A stretch of 64,000 nucleotides of DNA from Actinoplanes italicus (GCF_003001815.1 NZ_PVMZ01000012.1:186001-250000), one strand, 5' to 3'. Numbered from the stretch's first letter, positions 1-7,120 are shown. Numbers and translations are program-made. The notes: generated from the sequence alone by a model not told the origin.

Positions 1-2
1 AG

Positions 3-164
3 CTCCAGGACGGTCCGCTCAAGCAGGACTACGTCGCCCGGGAGCTCGAGGGCGAGGAGCGGGAGGTGTGGTGGGAGCGGTCCGCGGCCGCCTTCCCGCA
101 GTACATCGAGTACACGAAGAAGACCGACCGCGTCATCCCGGTCTTCCTCCTGAGCCCGGCCTAG
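3..164 (+). CDS. Deazaflavin (F420)-dependent nitroreductase family protein, C-terminal fragment
   Basis: This is the last 53 codons of a rightward gene whose start lies left of the window. The readable end has the pattern typical of the Ddn/DUF385 family: a run ending in 'WWERSAAAFPQYIEYTKKT' followed by 'IPVFLLSPA' and a TAG stop. Members bind cofactor F420 and reduce or protect small organic substrates; which substrate is unknown here. The stop overlaps by four bases the 3' end of the convergent adenylosuccinate-synthetase-like gene. The family call rests only on the C-terminal pattern. Confidence 0.75.
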   Translation, partial: LQDGPLKQDYVARELEGEEREVWWERSAAAFPQYIEYTKKTDRVIPVFLLSPA

Positions 165-1342
165 CGGAGCTTCTTGTCCGAGGATTGAGGGCCGTACGAC
201 TCCAGCAGCACCGGCGCGTCCAGGTGTGTGGAGATCGCCTCGGCCCAGTCGTCCGGCCGGTACATCCGTTCGGGCCGGGTCTCCCGCAGCCTCGCTCCCA
301 GGTGCTCCTGGTAGCCGAGATCCTGCGGCGGACCCGGTTCGATCCGGTCCCAGCCGCCCTCGTACGAGGTGCAGATCCGCAGGTCCGGGCAGCGTTCGGG
401 GACGTCCAGGTGGGTGATCGCCAGGGCGTCGACGCCGCCGGCCACCTCCACGGCGTAACGGTGGGCCACCGCGTCGAAGTGGCCGGTCCGGAAAGCGCCC
501 TGCCAGGGGTCCCGGCCGTTGTGCGCCTCGGGCAGGTCCAGCGCCGGGTCCTCGGTGACGAACGGCCCCGCCCCGTGCCGGGTGGTGTAGGTCCGGACGA
601 CACCGAGCCGCTGCAGGGAGGGACAGAGCGCGAGCGCGTTGTCGAACGTCGTCGTCGACCACGTCGTGTGCGGGTGCCAGCCGCGCCACTCGTCGAGCAG
701 GACGCCCTGCGCGCCCTCGAAGACGCAGGGTCCTTTCGCCAGCAGGGAGTCCGTGTAGGAGTCGCCCACGATCCGGACCGTCTCGCCGAACGCCGTGAAC
801 GCGTCCACCACGTCCTGGACCGGAACACCGCAGTCGCCGAGCGCGTCCCTCACCGCCGCGAGCCGTTGCCGCAGCCGCGACGGTGAGAGCACGTCCCTCA
901 CTCGGGGAGCATCGGGGTGCGTCTCCGCGTACGACATCGTCTCTCCGACGCCCATGCCGCACGAACCGTGCCGTTCCGCACCACGTCCCGTCTCTCGCCG
1001 CCGGTTCGCGGCGCGATGCCACGGAGTGGCGAGCAGTGCGTCGCCATCCACCGTGAGCAGGTGAAACGGGTTACCCAAGGCCTTCGCCTCGCCCGCCAGG
1101 GCCAGCGGGTCGACCACCATGAACCGGGTCAGGTGTGTCGGGACGCCCCGCAGCGTGCCCGACCCGAACTGCGCGAACGTGTGGTGCCGCCCGTCCTCGG
1201 TGATCACGTTGTGTGCCGCCTGCGCCCCCCCGTTGAAGCGCAGCACCGCGTCGACCTGCCCGGACGCGCAGAGGAAGTCGACCACGGTGCCCTTGCCCGC
1301 GTCGCCGTAACCGAGGTCGACGACCCCCACGTGCCCGTTCAC
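161..1342 (-). CDS. Divergent adenylosuccinate-synthetase-like enzyme
   Basis: A 393-residue relative of PurA, which joins aspartate to IMP using GTP. The GTP/IMP loop is present as 'GYGDAGKG' with the catalytic Asp (residue 14), and the catalytic His (residue 44) sits in 'GGAQAAHN'. The segment 'YTTRHGAGPF' and the guanine-recognition-like 'THLDV' are also kept. It is shorter than ordinary PurA (about 430 residues). The usual aspartate-binding loop (GTTTGRPRR type) is replaced by a different sequence containing 'DPWQGAFRTGHFD'. The GTG start overlaps the stop of the upstream VWA gene in a GTGA tetranucleotide, so the two are translationally coupled. Housekeeping PurA is expected elsewhere. 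This paralogue may make an adenylosuccinate-like nucleotide from a different acceptor or amino donor; that is inference. Confidence 0.8.
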   Translation of the reverse strand: MNGHVGVVDLGYGDAGKGTVVDFLCASGQVDAVLRFNGGAQAAHNVITEDGRHHTFAQFGSGTLRGVPTHLTRFMVVDPLALAGEAKALGNPFHLLTVDGDALLATPWHRAANRRRETGRGAERHGSCGMGVGETMSYAETHPDAPRVRDVLSPSRLRQRLAAVRDALGDCGVPVQDVVDAFTAFGETVRIVGDSYTDSLLAKGPCVFEGAQGVLLDEWRGWHPHTTWSTTTFDNALALCPSLQRLGVVRTYTTRHGAGPFVTEDPALDLPEAHNGRDPWQGAFRTGHFDAVAHRYAVEVAGGVDALAITHLDVPERCPDLRICTSYEGGWDRIEPGPPQDLGYQEHLGARLRETRPERMYRPDDWAEAISTHLDAPVLLESYGPQSSDKKLR

Positions 1343-2295
1343 AGCCGCTGGTTCCCGCTCGGTCCGCCCGCGATCTCCAGAGCCGACCGCACCACTGAGG
1401 GCCGCTGCAGCGGGGCCAGCGCCCGGCCGACCGACCCGCCGGCCCGCGAGCCCACGTCGGTCAGGTCCGCGATGCCCTCCTCCAGGTCGATCGCGTCCTC
1501 GCCGAGGCCGACCGTCAGCGCGATCGTCTCGCAGACCGCGTCCAGATCGTCGAGCTCCAGGACGTTCTGACCGAGCAGCTTGCGCCAGCGGGACAGCACC
1601 TCCTTGTCGCCGCTGTGGTGCGCCGCCGTCGGCAGGATGTAGTAGACCTCGTACTTGCGCTTGAGCTCGGCAAGGATCGCCTCGGTGCTGATCGGCTCGC
1701 TCAGGTCGTCACCGATCACGGCCTTGACCTCGCGCGGCTTCACCCGCGGGTAGGGCATCTCGTCACCGATGATGAACAGGTAACCGCGCCGGCCCCGGTT
1801 CACCATCGAGTCGAGGATCGTGTGCCGGGCCATGAAGTACAGCGCCAGCTCGTACGACTCGTGCTTCTGCCCTCCGCCGCCGCCCTCCAGGACGATCTTG
1901 GCGAGGTCGTCGTCCATCCGGTTGTCCGACTCGAACTGCCCGATCTGCAGCGGCGCCCGGTCACAGGTGGCGTCGCCGATCGCCCCGAACATGATCTGCG
2001 GGTCGACCGCGTAGTTCTTCCGGGTCAGCAGGCCCAGCAGTTGCGGCAGCTTGGTCTGCAGCACCCGCGGCACGTTCCCCATCGACCCGGTCACGTCGAA
2101 CAGCACCGCGATCGGCGTGGTGAACGGGTGCTCGTCGCTGTCCCGGCTCTCCCGCATGAACACGCCGTCCGGGTCCAGATCCGGGTGAACCGTACGGGCG
2201 CCGGAGTCGCTGTACGCGAAGGCGCTCTTCCCGCTCGCCGCGCGGTAGTTGGCGGCCGCCGAGTAGACGTCGGTGGACCAGTGTCCGCTTCCCAT
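1339..2295 (-). CDS. VWA (von Willebrand factor A) domain protein
   Basis: A 318-residue cytoplasmic protein with no signal peptide. A metal-ion-dependent adhesion site is visible as 'FDVTGSMG' (Asp67, Thr69, Ser71) at the first strand of a VWA fold, and later segments fit the rest of the Rossmann-like domain ('RRGYLFIIGDEMPYP', 'EVYYILPTAAHHSGD'). VWA proteins usually act as scaffolds that recruit a partner enzyme or ATPase through the bound metal. It lies in the middle of a three-gene operon, 9 bases after the J-domain/pseudokinase gene and overlapping the adenylosuccinate-synthetase-like gene by 4 bases. A strong ribosome site (TTAGGAGGACAAA) precedes the ATG. Its partner is not known. Confidence 0.85.
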   Translation of the reverse strand: MGSGHWSTDVYSAAANYRAASGKSAFAYSDSGARTVHPDLDPDGVFMRESRDSDEHPFTTPIAVLFDVTGSMGNVPRVLQTKLPQLLGLLTRKNYAVDPQIMFGAIGDATCDRAPLQIGQFESDNRMDDDLAKIVLEGGGGGQKHESYELALYFMARHTILDSMVNRGRRGYLFIIGDEMPYPRVKPREVKAVIGDDLSEPISTEAILAELKRKYEVYYILPTAAHHSGDKEVLSRWRKLLGQNVLELDDLDAVCETIALTVGLGEDAIDLEEGIADLTDVGSRAGGSVGRALAPLQRPSVVRSALEIAGGPSGNQRL

Positions 2296-2304
2296 TTTGT
2301 CCTC

Positions 2305-3333
2305 CTAAGGAACGAACGGCCGGAATTTGCGGGGGCCGTAAAGCTGGTGGATGAGGTCGTCGAACTCGCCGAGCAGAACCCAGGCGTCCTGCGGCCGCAT
2401 CCGCGGCGCGTCATACGTGCAACCCGCGGCGAACCGCCGCAGCGAGGCGGGGATACGCGACCCGATCAGCCGCGTCATCAGCACCGTTGCCATGTAGATG
2501 TCAGTGGCGGGTCCGGCAGTGTGATCGTGGAGCACCTCCGGCGGATAGCAGGCGAGCCTCGCCTTCACTATCGCCTCCGGTCGATGCCCTGAATAGCACC
2601 AATCGACGAGAACCAGGCCGTGCTGCTCCGGATGGATCAATACGTGCTCGGGCAGGATCGCCCCGTGGATCACTCCGGCCCGGTGCGCCCAGCCGATCGC
2701 GGTCAGCAGCCGCCGCCACATCCAGGCCGCGTCCCGCGGGTCTATCTCGCGGTCGATCTCGGCCAGGCTGATCATGCCGCGCTGGTGTTCCACGACGTTG
2801 ACCCGGCGCCGGCGTCGCTGGTCGTCCTCGTGGACGAAGGACTCGATGAGGCGGGGCACATAGGGGCGGAACTTCGGGTCGCCGTTCGCCCACAGCTTCC
2901 GCAGCGCGTTCGCCTCGGTCTCCATGAGGTCGCTGTCGCCGGGGCTCCGCGGCACCTTGATCACCGCGTCACCGTCGACGTACAGCTCGGCGATGTCGCC
3001 TTTCTTGAAGACCTTTCCCATGCGGTACGCCCTGCGGCGCCCCTGGATCACCGGGTCGGTCTTCTCCGCGGCTCGGGCTTTGTACAGTGCCGAGAGCTTC
3101 GCGAAGGCGTCCGTCGCGGCCCCGTGCTGCGAAGGGCTCACGGCGTCGGGGTGGACCAGCTTCGCCCATCTGCGGTACGAGGAGCCTCCGGCCGCCCCGC
3201 CGCCGGTCAGGTCCGCGAAACTCCGCGCCGCGCGGATCCGGGCCACCGCCTGCTCGAACGTCATCACTCCGGCCGTACCGCCGGGGGATCTGTGGTTTTC
3301 GGTCCTGGCCGTCGCCTCGCGGAATCCGCTCAT
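2305..3333 (-). CDS. J-domain plus protein pseudokinase-like protein
   Basis: A 342-residue protein, first gene of the operon. Residues about 24-90 look like a J-domain, including the HPD motif (61-63) that stimulates DnaK. Residues about 108-330 follow a Ser/Thr kinase fold: the ATP-lysine is present in 'AVIKVP' (Lys126) and the DFG equivalent is 'DWC' (Asp244). The HRDxKxxN catalytic loop reads 'HGAILPEHV' (223-231), so the catalytic Asp and the Asn are both missing. It may therefore be a nucleotide-binding pseudokinase. The ATG at 3333 is chosen because GGGAGG lies just upstream; an ATG 15 codons earlier (3378) is possible but has no clear ribosome site and would place part of the shared operator repeat inside the coding region. 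Confidence 0.8.
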   Translation of the reverse strand: MSGFREATARTENHRSPGGTAGVMTFEQAVARIRAARSFADLTGGGAAGGSSYRRWAKLVHPDAVSPSQHGAATDAFAKLSALYKARAAEKTDPVIQGRRRAYRMGKVFKKGDIAELYVDGDAVIKVPRSPGDSDLMETEANALRKLWANGDPKFRPYVPRLIESFVHEDDQRRRRRVNVVEHQRGMISLAEIDREIDPRDAAWMWRRLLTAIGWAHRAGVIHGAILPEHVLIHPEQHGLVLVDWCYSGHRPEAIVKARLACYPPEVLHDHTAGPATDIYMATVLMTRLIGSRIPASLRRFAAGCTYDAPRMRPQDAWVLLGEFDDLIHQLYGPRKFRPFVP

Positions 3334-3364
3334 GTCGCCGGCCCTCCCTAGTTCTTCTCGTATG

Positions 3365-3391
3365 GAGTGTTTCTCCAACTGAGTATTACTC
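3365..3391 (-). promoter_or_regulatory. Paired 11-bp operator motif upstream of the J-kinase/VWA/PurA-like operon
   Basis: Two copies of an 11-bp motif, GAGTGTTTCTC and the perfect palindrome GAGTATTACTC, begin 16 bases apart at 3365 and 3381. The same arrangement with the same 16-bp period lies in front of the Nudix regulator (6578-6604). On the gene-sense strand all four copies fit RAGWAWNACTC. This is a probable binding site for the nearby NrtR-like regulator, lying 32-58 bases upstream of the chosen ATG. Confidence 0.6.
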
Positions 3392-3464
3392 GACTTGAGA
3401 ACAACCTAGCGCAGTCGTGAGCCCTCGTCAACGCCCTTCGTCGTCGGCTTCTCAGGCCCACATC

Positions 3465-3600
3465 TCAATGACGGTCGAGAACGCGGCGCTCGGACAGGTC
3501 GGGAAGGTGGCGGGCGGCAGTGACGAAGTCGTTGTCGTCAGGCAGGACGGTCAGCCCACCGACAGCGCCGCGGGCGCAGATCAGAAATCCAGACAGGAGA
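3465..3600 (-). pseudogene. Possible remnant of a PIN-domain (VapC-like) protein
   Basis: The last 45 or so codons of this frame read like the end of a PIN nuclease domain: a 'GFLICARGA' helix, then 'GLTVLPDDNDF' as the usual TVLxxDxDF strand, then a short tail to a stop. No upstream frame continues the domain, so if this was a toxin gene it is broken. The rest of the 3.4-4.0 kb gap holds only hairpins and no convincing gene. The assignment is tentative. Confidence 0.3.
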
Positions 3601-3782
3601 GAGCGATGCGCGCCGGCCCGCCCTGGCGGGGTTGTGCTCGGGAGAGCGGTGTTGTGGTGGGCCGGTGTGGCGGCAGTGAGGTCACACATAGCTGTAGCGG
3701 GTGACCTTGACGTCGCGGTGGCGACGGTGGGCGTCCACGGCTTGGCTGTGTGGGACCGGGCCGTCGTTGCCGGCGACGCCAG

Positions 3783-3811
3783 GAACACACGCGAAGCCCG
3801 TGCGTGTGTTC
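3783..3811. repeat. Perfect 10-bp inverted repeat in a gene-poor stretch
   Basis: GAACACACGC and GCGTGTGTTC face each other across a 9-base loop. It lies in the 3334-4050 gap, far from either flanking start, and has no T tract. It could be a terminator-like hairpin or a trace of a lost element. Confidence 0.5.
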
Positions 3812-3987
3812 TGCGGTTTGTCGGCGGGTGGCGGCGGTACGCGGGAACCGTCCGTTGCGGTCGTTGGGCGGCCCGGGATGTGCGGGGCCTGCGGGGCGGC
3901 GGGTGGGTGGCGAAGCGGCCGGTATCACCGAGCCGGCCGTCGGCCGAGCACCGCCGACGCCCCAGCCGGACAACCGTCCCGGGAAGC

Positions 3988-4024
3988 CGGCGAGCCGTAC
4001 CCGAAACCCCGGTACGGCTCGCCG
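3988..4024 (-). terminator. 14-bp hairpin downstream of the pRiA4b-ORF3 gene
   Basis: CGGCGAGCCGTACC and its exact complement are separated by 9 bases, starting 27 bases past the stop of the leftward gene ending at 4051. It has no T tract, as is common for actinomycete terminators. Confidence 0.6.
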
Positions 4025-4050
4025 ATTCACACCCCGACTACGAAAGCTCT

Positions 4051-5628
4051 CTAGAGCCGTTGGTTGATCCTGTCGCGATCGAACTCGTCCGGATTGAACT
4101 GGCCGGCGTCATCGAGGCCGAGCCATTCCAGCCGTTCCTGATGCTCGGGATGGCCGGGATCGGCGAGAACCTCGATCAGCTCCTGGTATCCCCAGACACC
4201 GCCGCAGTCGTCGGGTGGTGCCGCGCGCCGCCCGCCGACGCAGACCGGAAGTTTGACGGCCGGGTCGGCGGGTGTGGTCTTCTCGACCAGGATGTCGTGT
4301 TCCCAGTCGTCGCCGAAGTCGTACGTGTATCGGATCTTGTCCTTGACCGCGGGGGTGACCTGTTCGAGGGTGACGGCGTTGTCGGACCGGTGCCCGAGGT
4401 CGCGATCGGCCTGACCGAACTGACCGTAGGCGGTGTCGAAAACGTGCAGGTGATCGCCGTCCCAGCCGAACGCGCCGAGGATCGCCTGGTGAAGCCGGTG
4501 GAGAGTGATGTCGCCGGGCACCAGCAGGCGACGCCAGATCGGTGGCTTCGCGCCGCGCAGACCGACCTTGATCTGGTAGGTCGGCGCCGGCCCGTCGGAC
4601 TTCTTGCGCTTGGCCGGCAGTTTCTGCGGCAGCGGTCGACGAGCGGCGGGCAGGCCGAACGCCGGGCCGCCGGAGTCGCCGACCAGGGCGGCGAACTGCT
4701 GGAGCACGTCCAGCGTGGTCCGGTCGGCGGTGTGGGCGGACGCGGACGCGCCGCGCGGTCGGCGAGCGGGCGGCAGGGTCTCCAGGCGACTACGGGTGAG
4801 CACGGCGAGCGGTGCGAATCCCGGTCCGTCGTCGATCGGCTCCGGACCTTCCGGGACGCCGTCGTCGACCATCCCCTCCTCCTCGTCGTGGACGTCGCGT
4901 ACCTCCAAGGCCTGCTCGACATACCAGCGGAACTCCGGTGCGCCGAGCTTCTTGGTTCGTATCGTCACCCTGTCCTGCCGGGCGCCCCGGTGGATGGCGG
5001 CGATCGCGGCCGACAGCCCCTCCGTGTCGAGCAGGTAGATGTCCTCCGCGGCACCGCAGTGCAGGTGATCGACCGTGATCATCAGCGCGTGGTCACGGCC
5101 GGCCCGCTGAAAGACACCGATCAGCACCGACAGGTTGTCCTGGTCGTCATGCATCCGGGTGAACGGTCCCGCGGTCAGCGGCTGTGCCAGGTCGCCGGCC
5201 CAGACCGGCTCCGCGACACCAGCGGCGCGCAGGCGGGCGGCGGCCGCCCGAGCAGTCTCGGTCACCGGGTTCGCCGCGTCACCGCCCATCGCACCGATCG
5301 CGGTGAGCAGCGTCAACGCGGCCTGGCTGCCGCGCGCCTCGACCGCGGGGAGGAAAGCACCGGCGAACCCCGCCATCCACTCGTCGCCGTCGGCCCGGCT
5401 CATCGCCACGAACATCGCACCGGCCAGCTCCGCATCGAGCGGATCGTCGATCTCGGCAAGGGCTGATGCGTCATCGACCAGGTCGGCCAGCATCTGTTCG
5501 GGATCCACGCCGCCGCCCGCGCACTCGGGACAGCCGCAGGCCTGCTCCGGGCCGGGCACGACGGTGAGATCCGGGCGGCGGGAGCGGCTGTCGCGACGCT
5601 TGGCGGGGCGTCGGCTTCGAGGACTCAT
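4051..5628 (-). CDS. pRiA4b ORF-3-like family protein
   Basis: A 525-residue protein. The C-terminal part (about 345-520) carries the pRiA4b ORF-3 domain, recognisable from 'YQIKVGLRGAKPPIWRRLLV', 'AFGWDGDHLHVF' and 'YTYDFGDDWEHDI'. The N-terminal half has a Cys-rich 'CGCPEC' motif near residue 32 and a helical region that could be a separate domain. Such proteins are found on plasmids, as passengers of IS1096-like elements and on chromosomes; their biochemical role is not established. The gene stands alone, with a hairpin after its stop and no clear ribosome site before the ATG, so the message may be leaderless. Confidence 0.8.
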   Translation of the reverse strand: MSPRSRRPAKRRDSRSRRPDLTVVPGPEQACGCPECAGGGVDPEQMLADLVDDASALAEIDDPLDAELAGAMFVAMSRADGDEWMAGFAGAFLPAVEARGSQAALTLLTAIGAMGGDAANPVTETARAAAARLRAAGVAEPVWAGDLAQPLTAGPFTRMHDDQDNLSVLIGVFQRAGRDHALMITVDHLHCGAAEDIYLLDTEGLSAAIAAIHRGARQDRVTIRTKKLGAPEFRWYVEQALEVRDVHDEEEGMVDDGVPEGPEPIDDGPGFAPLAVLTRSRLETLPPARRPRGASASAHTADRTTLDVLQQFAALVGDSGGPAFGLPAARRPLPQKLPAKRKKSDGPAPTYQIKVGLRGAKPPIWRRLLVPGDITLHRLHQAILGAFGWDGDHLHVFDTAYGQFGQADRDLGHRSDNAVTLEQVTPAVKDKIRYTYDFGDDWEHDILVEKTTPADPAVKLPVCVGGRRAAPPDDCGGVWGYQELIEVLADPGHPEHQERLEWLGLDDAGQFNPDEFDRDRINQRL

Positions 5629-5674
5629 CGCGCCAGTCTGCCGAAGGCGGTGTCGATCAGATGACCGCCCCCCT

Positions 5675-5814
5675 CATCTGACCCGGTCCTTCCAGGGCGG
5701 TTCATCGCACCCGGTTCTCCCTGGCCGGCCCATCGCACCCGGTTCTCCCTGGGCGGTTCATCCCACCCGGTCCTCCCTCGCCGGTTCATCCCACCCGGTC
5801 ATCCCTGACCGGGC
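5675..5814. repeat. Five tandem 28-bp repeats overlapping the 3' end of the Nudix regulator gene
   Basis: Units begin at 5675, 5703, 5731, 5759 and 5787. Each starts CATC(G/C/T) and contains ACCCGGT and a C-rich CTCCCT-like block; the two inner units differ at only a few positions. The last unit and a half lie inside the end of the regulator's coding sequence and contain its stop codon. Confidence 0.85.
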
Positions 5815-6535
5815 GGAGCAGTGCCGGGTGTAGCAGCCGGGCGTCGCCGGCCCGGTAGAGCTTGGCCTTCGGCCCGCCCCGATCCCCGCCGCGCGCCGTC
5901 GTCGTGCCGGTGCTCTCCACGAACCCGGGCACCGACAACACCTTCCGGTGGAAGTTGCCGGCGTGCAGGTCTTCGCCCCACACGGCGGCGTAGACCTGCC
6001 GCAGCTCGCCGATCGTGAACTCGGGCCCGGTGAACGCGGTCGCCAGAGGCGTGTACTCGAGCTTGCCCCGGGCCCGCTCCAGCGCGTCGGCGAGGATCGT
6101 GTCGTGGTCGAATGCCAGATCCTTCGCCTCGTCGACCGGAACCCAGTAGGCACGGGCGGCGTCGCTGCCCGCGGTCGGTTCGGGCAGACTCGGCGCGAAC
6201 GCCAGGTAGGCCACCGAGACGACGCGCATCCGGGGATCACGGCCGGGATCCCCGTACGACCCGAGTTGTTCCAGATGAACCCGGTCCAGTTCCCCCGCGC
6301 CGGGGGTCAGTCCGGTCTCCTCGGCCAGTTCCCGCAGCGCTGCCGCCCCCAGGGGCTCGTCTTTGACGAATCCGCCGGGTAGGGCCCGCCGCCCGGCGAA
6401 GGGCTGAGCGCCGCGCTCGACGAGGAGCACGCAGAGCCGCCCGTCGCGGATGGTCAGCGCCACCACGTCGACGGTCACCGCCACCGCCGCGTATTTCCGG
6501 GGGTCGTATCCCGCCAGGAAGCTGGTCTCATCCAT
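5786..6535 (-). CDS. NrtR-like transcriptional regulator (Nudix domain plus winged helix)
   Basis: A 249-residue protein. The N-terminal Nudix domain has an intact Nudix box (Gly54 to Leu76, with Glu60, Arg68, Glu69, Glu72, Glu73), so it may hydrolyse or bind an ADP-ribose-type nucleotide. The region from about residue 155 ('YTPLATAFTGPEFTIGELRQ', 'HAGNFHRKVLSVPGFV') matches the winged-helix part of NrtR-family regulators. Those proteins repress NAD and related genes and release DNA on binding ADP-ribose-like ligands. Its promoter carries the same paired motif as the operon ending at 161, implying autoregulation plus control of that operon. The C-terminus runs into the 28-bp repeats. A ribosome site (GAGGA) precedes the ATG. 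Confidence 0.85.
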   Translation of the reverse strand: MDETSFLAGYDPRKYAAVAVTVDVVALTIRDGRLCVLLVERGAQPFAGRRALPGGFVKDEPLGAAALRELAEETGLTPGAGELDRVHLEQLGSYGDPGRDPRMRVVSVAYLAFAPSLPEPTAGSDAARAYWVPVDEAKDLAFDHDTILADALERARGKLEYTPLATAFTGPEFTIGELRQVYAAVWGEDLHAGNFHRKVLSVPGFVESTGTTTARGGDRGGPKAKLYRAGDARLLHPALLRPVRDDRVG

Positions 6536-6577
6536 CGCTTCGTCCTCGCGCTCGTCGTCCGTCGTCCGCCTCGGCCG

Positions 6578-6604
6578 GAGTTATTCTTAGCACGAGTCTT
6601 ACTT
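6578..6604 (-). promoter_or_regulatory. Paired 11-bp operator motif upstream of the NrtR-like gene
   Basis: GAGTTATTCTT (6578) and GAGTCTTACTT (6594) are spaced 16 bases start to start, exactly like the pair at 3365/3381. They lie 43-69 bases upstream of the regulator's ATG. The duplicated architecture before two promoters is the main support for calling this an operator. Confidence 0.6.
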
Positions 6605-6632
6605 GGCGCCGACCGTCCCCGGGCGCGAAAAA

Positions 6633-6663
6633 CCCGTCGTCTCGCGGCTGGCGAGGCGACGGG
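6633..6663 (-). terminator. Rho-independent terminator of the DUF1540 gene
   Basis: A 13-bp stem (one G-U pair) with a 5-base loop begins 18 bases after the stop of the leftward gene ending at 6681. On the transcribed strand it is followed by GGGTTTTTC, a proper T tract. Confidence 0.85.
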
Positions 6664-6680
6664 CTATTGGACGGAATCGG

Positions 6681-6971
6681 TCAGCTGTGCTCGTAGGTGA
6701 GGCAGTCCGCCTTGTCCGCGGAGGCCCCCACGGTAATGGCCGGAGCCTGACACTCGAGGTCCTTGTTGTACTTGCAGTCGGCCCGCTTGCAGGCGCCCAC
6801 CTGAGCGGTGGCGATGCCCATCCCGCCCGAGAGCCCCGACCCCACGAACGTGCCGCACTCCGAGTTCACCTCACCGATCGTGATGGCGAACGCGGTGCAG
6901 CCGTCGTGGTTGTAGCCACAGTCCGTGACGGTGCACGTCTGGACGCGGGGCATGTTCATCATCTGGGTCAC
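6681..6971 (-). CDS. Protein with two DUF1540 cysteine motifs
   Basis: A 96-residue protein with two copies of the DUF1540 pattern, roughly C-x4-C-x-YN-x3/4-C-x-A-x-I-x-(V/I/G)...C. The first begins at 'CTVTDCGYNHDGCTAFAITI' and the second at 'CKRADCKYNKDLECQAPAIT', so there are eight cysteines in all. The domain is thought to bind a metal, but its role is unknown. The start is a GTG with GGAGAAG upstream. A strong terminator follows. Two iron-box-like sequences lie 106-150 bases upstream, which would fit an iron-responsive metal-binding protein; that link is inference. Confidence 0.85.
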   Translation of the reverse strand: MTQMMNMPRVQTCTVTDCGYNHDGCTAFAITIGEVNSECGTFVGSGLSGGMGIATAQVGACKRADCKYNKDLECQAPAITVGASADKADCLTYEHS

Positions 6972-7076
6972 GACGCTTCTCCTTTGCCGGCAGTTCGATG
7001 CGACTCGCTATCAAGGTATCCATTCTTCAGTGGAATGACACCTTTCCGCGGTTACATTCTCGAAAATCAAGAATGG

Positions 7077-7120
7077 TTAGGAGAGGCTTACTTTCCTCGA
7101 TTTAGGCAAGGCAAACCTGA
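7077..7120. promoter_or_regulatory. Tandem IdeR/DtxR-type iron boxes
   Basis: The 19-mer at 7102-7120 matches the IdeR/DtxR consensus TTAGGTTAGGCTAACCTAA at 15 of 19 positions, and the 19-mer at 7077-7095 matches at 12 of 19. They lie 25 bases apart in an AT-richer patch between the divergent DUF1540 and IPT/TIG genes. Either gene, or both, could be iron-repressed. The remainder of the 6972-7356 gap shows only a CCATTCTT/AAGAATGG inverted repeat (7020-7027 and 7069-7076). Confidence 0.6.

Noticed and set aside
161..1342. Phage-type PurZ (diaminopurine DNA) pathway
   Set aside because: The catalytic Asp is kept and no DatZ-like phosphohydrolase, special polymerase or phage gene is nearby.
3520..5466. 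648-codon open frame on the + strand
   Set aside because: It is antisense to the pRiA4b-ORF3 gene and extends through the non-coding gap; composition is Arg/Val/Gly-rich as expected from GC-rich antisense.
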